A DNA stretch of 64,000 bases from Cristatella mucedo (Eukaryota; Bryozoa; Phylactolaemata; Cristatellidae), in assembly GCA_009760855.2 (NCBI GenBank), contig WPIO01000075.1, forward strand, positions 494,501-558,500, in the 5' to 3' direction. The first letter of the stretch is position 1. Every line of letters starts with the position of its first letter. The notes under the pieces are model-generated. The model was not told where the DNA came from. It searched no databases and saw only the letters and a list, made by a program, of their open reading frames with translations. Positions 21,720-33,560 of this stretch are shown here, piece by piece. The translations under genes were made by a program, and so were the position numbers.

Positions 21720-23956
21720 TGTAATGAAATGTACTGCATCTCCGTCTGTAACTTCACAAATCCACCAAGACTATGTGGCTGCGGGAGAGTTTTATATATC
21801 CCACTTACAGCCTAAGCGGCTATCGGTACGCATTCCTTATCTAGAAGACTTCGTCTCGAGCGTAAAAGAGAAAGTGAGAAGCACAGCTGAGTCAGGAGGA
21901 CAGTTGAAGTAGTGAGTAGTTAGGAAGTAGCAGCTCAGGAAGCGGGAAACGACGTGACGCAGTCGGAAGCAGGAGAGTTGATGTCTTGCATAGGAACATT
22001 AAAAGTGAGTTCCACAGTCTAGGACCTGCAGAGAAAGAGCGTCTGCTGACAAGGGTCTTTAAGCAGAAGAATGGAGCAGCTAATTTAGTGTCCACACAAG
22101 ATCTGAGGGGGCGAGGATCTGAAACTGGTGCAGCAGTTCAGCTGGGTAGAAAGAAGCCAGGTCATGGGGGTCAGCATAAGAACCCTGCCCTGTCTCCGTG
22201 GATCAACCGGAAGCCATCGAACCTCTTCCCGCAGAGGAAACGCATGGTCAACCGTCTGGGTTTAATTAACTAGCCGTGTTGTCATACTCGTCACCAGCTG
22301 TAGTGGCCTAGTGGTATTTTCGGTACCCTGCAAAAATGGAGTTGCAGTAATCTAGCCGAGACAGAACCTGGAAGCTAGCTAAATTTGTTGCAAGCCACAG
22401 AGGTAATCGGTCCCGGACCTTAAATAAGGGAAGGAAATCCCTACTAGCTGTAGGGCCAGTCTTTCTAGTGACACTCTCAAAATGTAGGCAATTTTTAAAG
22501 ACAGCACTTAAATCCCGAGCATACGGCGACGGCCGAACAACAGCATCACCTATTACAAGTGCAGTCTTCCAGACCAGCTACACGCTTGGGATACCCTATG
22601 AGTAGCAGTTTCATCTTCTTGTCATTAAATTTGAGAAAATTGACCGACATCCAGTATCGAATGTCTGCAAGGCAAGTATTGACGTTGTCAGTCACTGCGG
22701 CAGATTCCGACGGTTTGAATAACAAATATAGAAGAGTGTCCTCAGCATAAAAGTGATAGCCAATTCCATGGACCAGAGTCCATTTTCGCAGAGGTGCTGT
22801 CTAAATGGTGAACAGTAAAGACCTTGGACGGACTCTAGTTGGACTCCACAAGCGACTGGTTTGGTGACTGAGACCTGATCCTCACACGACGCGGATTGAA
22901 CGAAATCGGAAAGTGCGATTTCAACCGCACCAATGCCTTTCCTGTCACACAAATCGTCGTTAGGAATCGTTCAAGTACGTTATTTTAAATAATAGTGTCG
23001 AAGGCAGCTGAGAGATCCAGCAGGGCTAGAGCATTGACGTTGCCGACATCTTCAGTTCGTAGGTTGTCATTGGTTACCCGGAGGATAGCATGTTTAGTGG
23101 AGCGGTGTCCCTTGAATCCGGCTGAAATGTTTCTAACAATTCATTCTTTTAGTACGTGCTACAAGCTGCTCAGCGACAATTTTTCAAAAATCTTTGACAG
23201 GATAGAAAGAAGGGAGACTGGCCGATGTCTGCAAGGACGTCTGCTTCTAATCCAGGCTTTTTAAGTATCGGTCTAACGATGGCCGATTTGAAAGACTCGG
23301 GTACGATTCCGTATTTCGGAACGGCGTTGACAAATGAGTTATGGCTGGGCTTAGGTTTGTCTGCCCGTGGAGACCACAGAGGAATGGTATAGGGTCTCCG
23401 AGAAAAGAATTCGTTTTACTAAACTTTACTTAGGTAGCCACATCGCATGCATTAACCTCGAAAATTATCTAAAGGAAGGTCACCGGTTGCGACTCAACAA
23501 TCAAGGGAATATCTGCAATTCTTAAAATGGAGGAGGCTGAAAACTTGTCGGACGAGCTTTTACTACATGGTAGTGAAACCTCTCAGAGTTAGTGGGAAAA
23601 TATTTTACCGTCTTATAAACCTGTTTTGGGTCAGAGTCGCACAATTCAGGTTTCGAGCGAAAAGAAGCTCTGGCTTTTCTAAGCTTTCGGATGTATACTC
23701 GGAGGAAGTCTCTGAAATCGGCTACATTTTCGTCCAACCCAAGCTTCTAAAAGTGGCATTCAAGCCTGAACGTAACACGGTGCATCTTTCTAAGTTTTTT
23801 GGATAATTCAAAGGAATATCTATCACTCTGTACACTAACACAATCTACGAGAGAATGCTCATCAAACGCTCCCCTAAGTTTCAGGTTCACTGCATCAGTG
23901 AATGCATCGATGCCGACGGCCGAGTCTGGATGCAAATCAAACAGAACTGCCTCACC

Positions 23957-24006
<50 letters not shown>

Positions 24007-24460
24007 ACATTAACCTTTACCAGTACTTTTCAAGTTCGGTTGCTAGTTAACTCGGCGTTACCCTGCAAGTAAAACGGGATAGAAACAGTAAAAGAGATTG
24101 AGCAATGATCAGAGAAGGTCAGCGGCACGCAATGATGTCAGCGGGGCAAACATCCACGGCGATAGCGAGATCCAGGATATGGGCACCGACATAAGTGATA
24201 CGATTAACGTGTTGAACCAAACCGAAGTTCTCCGGACAGTCGAGAAATGAGCGGGCCTAACTGTTGCTAGGGTTGTCAACGGAAATATTGAAGTCCCCTC
24301 CAACCAATAACGGCCTGCCACGCACACATGTCAGTGGCAACTCCGAGAACCGCTCGATAAACAAGGTTGGACAGCCAGAAGCAGGTCGGCTGATCACAAC
24401 TGTGAGAGGCTTGATCTTTGCTAGGGAGCTAATTACAGCTGCTCCTGTCAAAAGGCTGTA
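21720..24460 (-). mobile_element. LINE-B, longest copy (endonuclease to 3' end)
   Basis: This minus-strand copy keeps most of the L2/CR1-type order. The endonuclease has the GDFN signature (LLVGGDFNISVDNP) near 24280-24320 and 'AGAHILDLAI'-like sequence near 24150-24190. The linker 'KARASFRSKPE...DPKQVYKTVKYF' is near 23590-23680. Reverse transcriptase landmarks are 'SLLSILSKIFEKL' near 23160-23210, 'AGFKGHRSTKHAIL' near 23080-23120 and 'ALALLDLSAAFDTII' near 23000-23045. The catalytic box reads YAED near 22740-22760, where YADD is expected. 'KMKLLLIGYPKRVAGLEDC' lies near 22560-22620 and 'RRSFSAGPRLWNSL' near 22010-22060. Stops and frameshifts show it is inactive. The 5' end is truncated within the endonuclease, next to the oppositely oriented LINE-A. 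Confidence 0.88.
23959..24003. repeat. (TA)n microsatellite inside LINE-B
   Basis: About 44 bases of TA interrupt the linker region of the LINE-B copy between the endonuclease and reverse transcriptase parts. Confidence 0.95.
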
Positions 24461-24469
24461 GTCAGGCGA

Positions 24470-26092
24470 CTTTACAAGAAAGCGACACTCGACAAAGAGA
24501 AGTTGAGCAACTACCGCCCAGTCTCCCTTCGATCATTCCTACCAAAGACACTGGAACGAGTCGTGGCGGACCAGCTGAAATCGCATACTGAAACCTCAAA
24601 CCTTGCTAGTAAGTTACGGTCTGGTTTTAGAGCTAATCACTCCACAGAGTCAGCATTGCTTCGGGTGTACAACGACCTACTTAGGAATGCAGACACGGGT
24701 AGAGTGTCTCTGCTTTTTTGCTCGATCTTTCGGCAGCTTTTGATACTATCGATCACCAAGGTCTTCTAGAGCGCCTCTCGTCTCACCTGGGCACTACTGG
24801 CACTGTTCTGCAATAGTTCAGGTCCTATCTTAGTGAGAGACTCCAGAGTATTGACGGGAATGAACAAAGATCATCCGAGGTACCTCTGAAATATGGAGTA
24901 CCTCAGGGCTCCGTGCTAGGTCCGGTTTTTTTCGCGGTTTATACTCTCCCTCTTGCTGATGTGATTGCTAAGCACAATCTAGGCTTTCACTTCTATGTGG
25001 ATGACGTTCAGTTGTACGTTTGCTTTGATCCCTCCCAGCCTTCGAAGACGTCGAATTCTCTCCACTCTCTTACTGCATGTATTGATGGCAACCGCACATA
25101 GATGGCAGCAAATTTTCTTAAAAATAAAATGATGATAAAACTAACTTACTAGTTATGGCAAACCAGGTGCAATTTAGAAATTAGAAAGGCTAACGCTTAA
25201 AATCGGCTCTGCTAGCATATCTCCTGCTGAATCTGTACGAAATCTAGGTGGCATTTTCCAGAGTGACCTCTCGTTAGACGACCACATCAGCTCCACAGTC
25301 AAATCGTCTTTCCACAGTCAAATCAAACCTACTTTCAGCTACATAACATCGCTAAATTCGGGCTTTTTTAGATAAGGATACCACGTCTAAGTTGGCCCAT
25401 GCATTCGTGACATCTCATCTCGACTTCTGCAACTCACTGCTTACTGGCCTACCAGCATGTGCGATCAGGCAATTGCAGCTGGTGCACAACTCTGCAGCCA
25501 GGCTTTTCTGTCGTGAGCGTCGCAGTTGCCACATCACACCGCTTCTTGCCTACCTAATCTGGCTAGCAGTCAAAAAACGCATCGACTTCAAGGTTTTATC
25601 GCTCACTTTTAGTCCACTTCATTCTTTGGCTCCAGCCTATCTCTCAGATCTAATCCTCCACCAGGCCAAGCATCGTATCGCTCGCTTTCGGAATCTAACA
25701 GTTTACCAATACCTCGTACAAACCTCAAATCCTTTGGAGACCGTGCTCATATGCTCAGTTCATATACTCCCAAAGCCTGGGACTCACTCCCGACTTGCGT
25801 CACAACATCCCCTGACTTGACCACATTTAAAAGGAACTTCAAAACGCTTTTATTTAGGACAGCATTTAATGGGTCAATGTTATTAGTCCTTGATGTGCTT
25901 ATGCGTGCTGACACTTGCATGCTGACCCTGCGCATATCATCCCTAACCATGTTATTCATGCTGTTAATCAAGCATGATATTACTCGCCCTTCAATCGCGT
26001 TTCCCTTTGCAGCAAATGTAAAGCGCCTAGAAAAAGATTGAGTTCTCTGGGGGCGCTTTATCAAGTGAACTACTATTGTAACTGATTGGAAC
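24470..26092 (+). mobile_element. LINE-A, reverse transcriptase to 3' end
   Basis: The plus strand runs through the RT domain: LSNYRPVSLRSFLPKTLERV near 24504-24560, 'SGFRANHSTESALLRVYNDL' near 24618-24680, motif A relic near 24725-24755 and 'GVPQGSVLGPVFFAVYTLPL' near 24896-24955. The catalytic box FYVDDVQLY is near 24990-25016, a Tyr-Val-Asp-Asp variant with both aspartates kept. The post-RT region runs to 'TFKRNFKTLLFRTAFNGS' near 25825-25878. The 3' block 'gcgcctagaaaaagattgag' closes it, but the ATT run is short. Internal stops (for example after 'FRSYL' near 24815) show it is dead. Confidence 0.88.
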
Positions 26093-26154
26093 GATGGCCC
26101 ATGCGAAAATGCAGCTATTATTGCTAAACCAGTCTCGAACAGTAAGAGCAACCT

Positions 26155-26760
26155 ATCCACACACCTTTAAAGACCTGAGGGTCTGAAAGAATGAGAACCC
26201 GGATGAGGTGACCTCAGATACACAGCCGCCAGACCAGGGCTTGATCCACGTCTCGGTCACCCGAAATGCGTCCAGCTTGTTCTGGGCAACCTGGTCGCCC
26301 ATAAATGGCCTCTTGGTTTTTTAGTAAGTGGTCATTCAGAAGGCGGAATTGTAGAGGCTGTCCCATGCCTGCGGACGGCCGAGTGGACGCAGTGGGGCCG
26401 TGGCGAGTATGCATTTGCCGTTTCACCTCGATTGCAGCTCAAGGTAGATGGATCATTTACTGGTAGCTGAAAGCTCTCAGACGAAGTATTCACTTTGCGA
26501 CGCGGATTAACCGGCTTGCAACGCTCGGCGGTGTGTAGCAGGAGCGGAAGACGAAGCGCTTGCAAATTTATTGGGAACCCTAGTAACGGCCGATGGTCGA
26601 ATTTTCACATCATGGCGAGGCACAGCTAGTGAGCTACTAACACAGCCAGTGCCATATGGTACTTCAAACGTATGGTGCTCTTGTTTGATAGCCGAGCGGT
26701 TGATAGGGCGAACATAAGGTGCTGGATCCAGGCCGATCTGATCGAACATAGCGTGTAGCC
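26155..26760 (-). mobile_element. LINE 5' fragment: endonuclease start
   Basis: On the minus strand, 26330 down to 26160 reads NKLDAFRVTETWIKPWSGG and then EVTSSGFSFFQTLR, the N-terminal endonuclease signature of L2/CR1-type LINEs (a TETWL motif followed by GFSFFQ). Upstream pieces such as 'FRLLNDHLLKNQEAIYG', in shifted frames up to about 26750, are probably the rest of the 5' region. The RT part is absent from this side, so it is a 3'-truncated or rearranged copy. The family (A or B) cannot be decided. Confidence 0.65.
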
Positions 26761-27640
26761 ACGCGAGGCCGCTGTTTTTTGTTCGTTTTCTGGTTTACGT
26801 TTCACCGTTTATGCTGATTCATACGTCAGCCGTTCGCAACATACACAGACAACATTCAACTGTTTATATTACAACTATTTGCTGATACTTGTCTTAAAAG
26901 GATCAAGACGCATGGCTGAGCGATAAAGCAGCGGGATACGACGCTAGTTTTAGAGGCTGCAACTCGCGCATACATTGACAATTCAGCCATCCGTAATAGG
27001 CCTGAGCCAGCAGTGCAGTGCCGACGAACGCCGGGATATGCCGTGTCAAGTTTGAAACTGTTGACTACGAAAAAGCTCTGAGAGCGTTAGCACTGGTTAG
27101 GGAGTCAGCTTTTCCACCAGGCCGCCGCCAAATCGGATGAATATAATTCGTCAGGGGCGCGGTAGGAGCAGAAACCCGGAGCAAACTACGCACCTCGCAT
27201 CGGAGCAAACTTCTCCGACAGGATGCCATTTATCTAATGGCAGTGAAGAAAAGAAATGTCGACTCCGTCCAACCGAGCAGAGCGCAGGCTAGTGACGACG
27301 TCCTGATGTAAATAAAACGAAAATTGGCAAACACACGGCATCTTACAGTCGCGATCTACATTAAGCGCTGCTTCATCGCTGCTTCGTCTTTACTACTAGG
27401 CTTGTTGCAGCGAATTACGCGGTGAACATTTCAATCACTCATCGCTGCATTTCGGCAGCAGTCGTTGCTGCAAATACCTGCTAGGCAATGAGAGTGTGAG
27501 GCTAATTTCCCGCATTCGGTCTACCTTCTAACCGCTTGCCAGAGCGTCGTACCGTGCTGAATTGCCAGGAAAGCCACTGCTGTCGTTCGCCGGCAGCCAG
27601 CGCCGTTTCCCTAGATCCGAGTGCCGGCCAATATGTGCGG
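26761..27640. other. Unassigned stretch with a weak tRNA-like patch
   Basis: No gene seen. A tRNA-like word order (ctgagcgataaagcagcggg, then 'gcaactcgcgc') at 26925-26985 could be an old SINE head but is not convincing. Confidence 0.3.
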
Positions 27641-27845
27641 ATGGAACGTACGAAACCAGGTAGGCAACACGCCGAATGTACTGTACGTACGTATGTACGT
27701 TCGGCATGTTGTCTACCAGGTTGTCTACCAGGTACGTACGTACGTTCGGTAGCTGGACTGGTAGACAACTCGCCAAACCTGGTAGACAACTAACCTGGTA
27801 GAAAATACGCCGAAAGTACGGTACGTTCGACAGCTTGTTGAGGGC
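27640..27845. repeat. Palindromic ACGT / GGTAGACAAC repeat cluster
   Basis: The word 'gttgtctaccagg' occurs twice at 27708-27733 and its complement 'cctggtagacaac' twice at about 27757-27790, with a third partial at 27794-27802. Runs of ACGTACGT with 'gttcgg' or 'gccgaa' occur near 27645, 27680-27705, 27732-27750 and 27815-27830. The block is therefore a nest of direct and inverted short repeats able to form cruciforms. Confidence 0.75.
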
Positions 27846-28379
27846 GGCTCATGATAGTGTTGGTCCTCACTTTCATACCTGCCTGGACTGACGCCGGAAG
27901 GCGAAGGTGAACTCGAAGGGCAATCGTTAACGCCTACCTCAAGGATAGGTCCACGTCATTAGCGTAAAGCCGCATGTTTCAACAGCTTCACAGCGGCCAT
28001 CTGTACACAGAGCCCACCAAAGCCTAAATTGCATCAACTGTCACTACGGATCGCTTGTATGGGGAATAGGCGGTAGATTAAGACGTAAGGTTCCTAGTTA
28101 ATGCGGCGCTCACCTTTAACTTTACCTTCACCTTTACCGATCTTATCGACTCAATCGGAATAGAGGGCTCGATCCCAGTGACGGATTTCCAGCGCCCGAA
28201 AAAATTGAGAGCTAACCTCTGTGAGCTGTGCAAGTGAGTGATTTTTCAATTGATATAAATTCAGTAGCCGACAATATTCTCTAGCTCCGTCGTAATCTAG
28301 CCGATTAAGCATGTCTCTATTTCGCAGTCCCCTCCATAAATTGAGGCTGTCCTCCGTTGCTAGTTTTAAAAGGTAAAAC
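27846..28379. other. Unassigned stretch
   Basis: No feature recognised except a B-box-like 'gagggctcgatcccag' near 28165, without a matching A box. Confidence 0.3.
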
Positions 28380-29209
28380 TAGGTGTCATATTCCAAAGCG
28401 ACCTCTCGTTAGACGACCACATCAGCTCCACAGTCAAATCAGCCTATTTTCAGCTTCATAACATTGCTAAAATTAGGGCTTGTTTAGATAAGGATACCAC
28501 GTCCAAGTTGGTCCATGCATTCGTGACATCTCGTCTCGACTTCTGCAACTCACTGCTTACTGGCCTACCAGCATGTGCGATCAGGCGATTGCAGCTGGTG
28601 CAAAACTCTGCAGCTAGGCTTGTCTGTCGTGAGCGTCGCAGTTGCCACATTACTCCACTTCTCGCCGACCTGCACTGGTTACCAGTCAAGCAACGGATTG
28701 ACTTCAAGGTTTTGTCGCTCACTTTTAGGTCTCTTCATTCTATGGCTCCAGCCTATCTTTCAGATATACTACCCCATCAGGCAAAGCATCGTACCACTCG
28801 CTTTTCGGAATCCAACAGTCTAGAAATACCTCGTACAAACCTTAAATCCTTTGGAGACCGTGCATTTAGCTCGTATGCTCCCACAGCCTGGAACTCCCTC
28901 CCGACCTGCATCAGAACATCCCCTGACCTGACCACATTTAAAAGAAACTTAAAAACATACCTATTTAGGACAGCATTTAGTGGGTCCTTGTGATTCGTCC
29001 TCGATGTGCTTATGCGTGCTGACACTGTTCATGCTGCCACTAACCACATTTGCATGCTGACCCAGTGCATGTAACCCCTAACCATGTTATTCATTTTGTT
29101 TGTTTTTCAAGCATGATTTTACTTACTATTCTATTGCGTATCACTTTGCAGCAAATGTAAAGCGCCTAGAAAGAGATTACGTTCTCTGAGGGCGCTTTAT
29201 CAAGTGCAA

Positions 29210-29239
<30 letters not shown>
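28380..29239 (+). mobile_element. LINE-A 3' end, well preserved (copy 2)
   Basis: Starts upstream of copy 1, with the 'GVIFQSDLSLDDHISSTVKS' stretch near 28385-28440, then 'NIAKIRACLDKDTTSKLVHA', and continues into the 161-codon open frame 28508-28993 that matches copy 1 residue for residue over the shared part. From 28515 on, the DNA is almost identical to 13250-13975; I noticed only isolated differences, for example 'ggtgcaaaac' against 'ggttcaaaac' and 'gattacg' against 'gattaag'. It ends in an (ATT)n run. It is a recently inserted, 5'-truncated copy without an RT domain. Confidence 0.92.

Positions 29240-29240
<1 letters not shown>
29206..29240. repeat. (ATT)n tail of LINE-A
   Basis: About eleven ATT units terminate copy 2; the equivalent run in copy 1 is at about 13943-13974. 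Confidence 0.9.
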
Positions 29241-29955
29241 AAAGAAGCCTAAGAACCGGCATAGGATGTGTTTTCCTTCTGCTTTCTGCTGCCTCGTCAG
29301 ACTCTACTATAAGTTGCTGCCAAGGATTTTCGCATGCCTTCTTCACAGCTTTTGCTGTAGCTGCAGTCTTTTCATCTTCACAACCCACCTGACATTGAGC
29401 TGGGCTTTATAGTCACCATCTGAACCCTTGGCTTCCTGAGGTCAAGGTCAAGTGTTCTTGATAAGGGTGGAGACAGGCGAACATCTTGAGCTTTGGCCCA
29501 ATCTCTTCAGATACGTGGAATCATCTCACAACTATAAAATTATTGAGCTCATATAATGTAAAGAGTTGCGAGCTCCTTTAGGCTGCTGCACGAATTACTC
29601 TAACTGCGAAGTAACGTGTTAATTCTTAGCGTCGTATCGTCAATTCACTCTTGTCGGCCTTGCATTCAGTTATATGGTCTGTTAGGGCATGATTTTCCAT
29701 ATTCACGACATCTTCTTTCTGTCAGTATACTGCACCCACTGACAGAATATCTGATCAAAGTGAGCCGCTAAGATACTGCAAAGCGGATCATTAGGTGAGA
29801 CAAATATATTCGCTTCTACGACAGGCCGATTCGTGGGGCCTAGCATGTTCGTGGCCGCACAAAGGCGGTTGACGTGTGGCTGAAAAGATTTCGCTACATA
29901 GTTAGCACTCACCGAGCTCCAATCTCTAGTGAATTATTTAAGAAGAAGCCTTGAC
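29241..29955. other. Unassigned stretch
   Basis: No gene or transposon motif recognised. Confidence 0.35.
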
Positions 29956-29956
29956 A

Positions 29957-29983
29957 TATATATATATATATACATATATATAC

Positions 29984-30040
<57 letters not shown>
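29957..30040. repeat. (TA)n microsatellite
   Basis: Long TA tract with a few TACATA interruptions, directly preceding the tail end of a SINE-1 copy, so it may have grown from that tail. Confidence 0.95.
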
Positions 30041-30041
<1 letters not shown>

Positions 30042-30152
30042 CACCCTAAGAGTACTTAATCGCTATTCAGATGCTTCACGTATGGTGAGGGGCTCGAGCT
30101 CGTGACCTTGGTCGGGGCGAGCACCTTAACCACTCGGCCAAACCAGCTAGGC
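30037..30152 (-). mobile_element. SINE-1 copy
   Basis: On the minus strand: 'ggtttggccgagtggttaag' (A box region), 'gccccgaccaaggtcacgag', a B box 'gagctcgagcccc', and the LINE-like tail 'gcgattaagtactcttaggg' leading into the TA repeat. Confidence 0.85.
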
Positions 30153-30849
30153 ATCCTTTTAATGCAGGTTGCCCTCGGTCTCAATCACAGTCGCCCAACA
30201 GATGCCATTGCCTGGCTTTGTGACAAAAACGGCAACCTCGCGTAAACTAGCTACGAGACGCTACCGGCGAGTCTCGCGGAAAGTTAAGCTCCACCCTTCT
30301 CTCGCTCTAACAAAAGTACGACAGGTCCTCCACTAGGGCACACCGGCACTTGCTCCGTCCGGTCAAACTCCGGTGCAGTTGCACAAAGAGCTGTAGCCCG
30401 GCCGCCTGTCTGAATTTGCAATCGAAGTCCATCGACCGATGCGATGCTTCGGCGCCGCCGCCGACAGCCGAAGAATGGTGGCATTTCGGCCGCCGAATTG
30501 CATCTGAAAGCACGCTCGAGCCGTCGGGCATTGCGCGACGATTTGGATCGCGAGCGTGCTGACGGAAGTTGAAAGCCGAGGCTGTAACCCCTGAATTGAC
30601 TGCCGCGGCAGCGGCTGTAGATTCGATCGATCGACCCTCGGTAGAGCACTGAGCGGGCTGAAGAGGTCGCGAAGAAGGTCGCCACAAGAGGTCGCGTCGG
30701 ACCGGCTCCCGGTGGAGCCGAGAGTTTTGCGGCACAAAGACCGACTGCGGATGGGGAATTCGGTCTTTTTCTATTTTGAAAAAAATAGGCAACGGTGACA
30801 GCAACGAAGACTTTGAGCGATCATTGATCAGTAAATGAATAAATAGATC
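30153..30849. other. CpG-rich stretch without supported gene
   Basis: Several frames stay open on the minus strand between 30284 and 30804, overlapping each other in three frames, which points to GC-rich composition rather than coding. No ATG-led frame with a domain or splice pattern was found. Confidence 0.35.
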
Positions 30850-31018
30850 CTAGCTGATTGAACAGCCTCTTTTTGTATAGCGGCAGAAGAGTCTTTACGG
30901 CTATCAGCGCCGCTTGCAGTGGCGATAAAGAATCGCCCACCGCAGGAATCGAACCCACGACCTCGGGACCGAGGTCGTGAAAGCAACCGCCCTTACCCGA
31001 TGTGCCGTCGCGGCTCGC
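30850..31018 (-). mobile_element. SINE-2 copy
   Basis: On the minus strand it has 'gcgagccgcgacggcacatc', 'aagggcggttgctttcacga', the palindrome 'cgacctcggtcccgaggtcg', the B box 'gggttcgattcctgcggtg', 'cactgcaagcggcgctgata' and the end 'gaggctgttcaatcagcta'. One of the best preserved copies. Confidence 0.88.
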
Positions 31019-32500
31019 CAACCAGTGACCTCTACAAGCCGAACGCGGCGGCTTTCCGCGTGCTGCTCTCGCTTCGATGCTAGACTCAACCGACGCCGGA
31101 CAAGAGTGCTCTCCGAGCCGCGGAGCCGCTCACCAATCGACCATTTCGTCTCCGTCGGCGTAGGCGCGACTCGACGAATGGCGTCGTCCATCCGTTTCGC
31201 CGGAGGAAACTCCAAGTCGCGCCATCGGCCATCGTGCCGCAGCACCCGCATGCAGCGCCAATGCGCGCCGGTAAAATCGCGTCGCCAGTAGTGGGACACA
31301 GCCGCGGCGGCGGCGGCGGCGGCGGCGACGAAGAAGAAGAGCGCCGCACGCCTTATTACAGCACGTTCTGCTGAGAGCGGGATGCAGCGCCTTCCACGTC
31401 CGGATGGAACTAGGTCGCAAGCGCATCGCTTGAAACAGTGCTAGTTCCGGTCGACTCGCGAAAACTGCCTACGCAGCCCTGAGCCTTAGAGATACGGCTA
31501 GTGACGTGCAAGTTTGACGCTAATGCACGCAGATGTGCCGCCGACAGCAGCGGAACGCGGTAGTGACGAAGAGCGCCAATATCTTCAGATAGCAAGTAAA
31601 ATATCCGCATCGCAGGGCAGTCTATTCAAAAGTTGACCGGGGGTTACTGGCGTTTAATGGCGACCATGACATTCACACCGACTCACGCACGACTTTAGCA
31701 CTACTATGCGAAACTGCTAAGGCATTTAACGTCCGGAGCGATAGATTATCGATATCATTGTCGGCTTCTGGCTCGATATGATCCAGAAACCTTGAATAAT
31801 GGATGTAAGCTGATAATTTGGCTGACTTAGCGTGTGGCACATACAGCACCTACACGTATACACGCGAGTTTTTGGATTCCCGCGTGCTTTTCTTGTGCAC
31901 AGCTTTATATTGGTCATGAGAACGGTCCGCGCTTTGAAAACAGTTATGAGTTTTAAATTTGGCGCATGAAAGCGTACGCTGCAAGCATACTTGGTTGGAG
32001 CGCGTTTTGCCTCAAACGAGATCCTCCCGGACAGCTGAAAATGAGCGTCCTGCATTTATTCAGCTTCAGAAGCTACGCAGCTCAATTTATGGCCCATGAA
32101 CGTATTACGATGCGATTTATGCCAAGCTGGTAACGATGCTTGCCTCTGGAGACTTGCTAAAAGCAGGTAGCATGGAACTTGCGTACCTATGCACAGTCGT
32201 CCCTCGCTGCTTCGCGCTTCGACTTTCGTGGCTTCCTCTGTCTCATTTTTTTTTTAAAAAACGCGTATGTTCACTAGAAATTCGATCGAAATAGTGAAAA
32301 TGATACAGCGTGCGCTCGTTTGTCCGAGTAAATTATACACCCCTGTTTTAGGATTGAAGTTAAAACTACTTTACGTATGGAACTTGGAGGAAGACGACGA
32401 CGAACTTTTTGAAGACACTGCACCACCTGAAGACTCTCCTACTGAAGTTGGGCCTTCAGAAGAGCAGTAGCCTCGCTCTTCATCGATGTGCTGCACGTCT
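31019..32500. other. CpG-rich then ordinary stretch without supported gene
   Basis: 31019-31450 is CpG-rich with a (GGC)n run at about 31304-31327. Multiple overlapping arginine-rich frames reflect composition. From 31450 to 32500 nothing is recognised. Confidence 0.35.
31304..31327. repeat. (GGC)n trinucleotide run
   Basis: About eight uninterrupted GGC units followed by GAAGAAGAAG. Confidence 0.9.
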
Positions 32501-32504
32501 CTCC

Positions 32505-32711
32505 ATCTTGCTGCCACTAACCACATGTGCATGCTGACCCTGTGCATGTAACCCCTAACCATATTATTCATTTCGTTTGTTTTTCAAGCATGATTTTACT
32601 TACCATTCAATTGCATTTCACTTTACAGCAAACGTAAAGCGCCTAGGGAGAGATTGAGTTCTCTGAGGGCGCTTTATCAAGTGAATTATTATTATTATTA
32701 TTATTATTATC
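32505..32711 (+). mobile_element. LINE-A 3' tail fragment
   Basis: Begins at 'cttgctgccactaaccacat', followed by 'catgctgaccctgtgcatgt', 'caagcatgattttacttacc', 'gcgcctagggagagattgag', 'ggcgctttatcaagtgaatt' and an (ATT)n run of about 30 bases. Fully within the untranslated tail, so no coding potential. Confidence 0.9.
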
Positions 32712-33560
32712 TTGATCACTTCATCGCCAAACGCACACTATTTTCATAGCTTCGTGTTTGTGCATAAGAATTTTTAGTGTGCAAAAATGTACAACAAAAA
32801 GGATATTATGTTTATAACGTCCAATATGTCTTATTTTCTGCTATTTTGTCTAATCTATTTGGTAGTATGAGTGTAATGATGACTTAAGTGGTGTCATTTC
32901 ATGTCCGGAGTGCTCTAATAATGTTAAACAGCTTATTTAGAGGGTCATAAGCAGGTTTTCCATGCTCTAGCTACGAAAATATTTGATTTATAAATAAAGA
33001 GTCCTACTCCGAGGAAATTCATCTATCGTCGTAAAGTCTGGAACGGATTAACCGTGATAGCCTCGAGGGTATACGACTGTATTCGCATTTTGAACCAACC
33101 CATAGCATTTTGAACAGAGTGAGTCCATCAGAAAGATCTAGATGAGTCCGTACATTCAAGTCATTGAATTCACGCTTACGCTGTGCACTTTATCATATGT
33201 ATATGCCAACAAAATCAGAGGAGGTAATTTATTAATTTGCTTGCGTAGCAACATCTACTCTTATTTCAGTCATTAAATATGGAATTGGGCATTCGAAGCA
33301 TTCTTTAATAATTTAATCCTATAAAGAACTTGAATCTAATTTTGAGCCTTCTATTAATTGTTGTTCCTTCACAGATTTTACGATGTTAAGAATTACAAGA
33401 TTGCCCTTAATTTAAGCTAGCTCAAATCTACGTTAGCGTACACTCGTGCTGGCCTTTGACTGCAAATTAGGGCTTTCCGCGATTTTTCACGGAGATTGCG
33501 ACTAACTTATTGCTTTGCTATTCCTGGTGTATAGGCCGGCGGTGTTCATGACCTTTTTAT
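32712..33560. other. AT-rich stretch, nothing recognised
   Basis: AT-rich unique-looking sequence with no exon or transposon motif. Confidence 0.4.

Noticed and set aside
30284-30804. Three overlapping minus-strand frames of 124 to 165 codons
   Set aside because: Openness in all three frames reflects composition; none starts with ATG and none has a domain.
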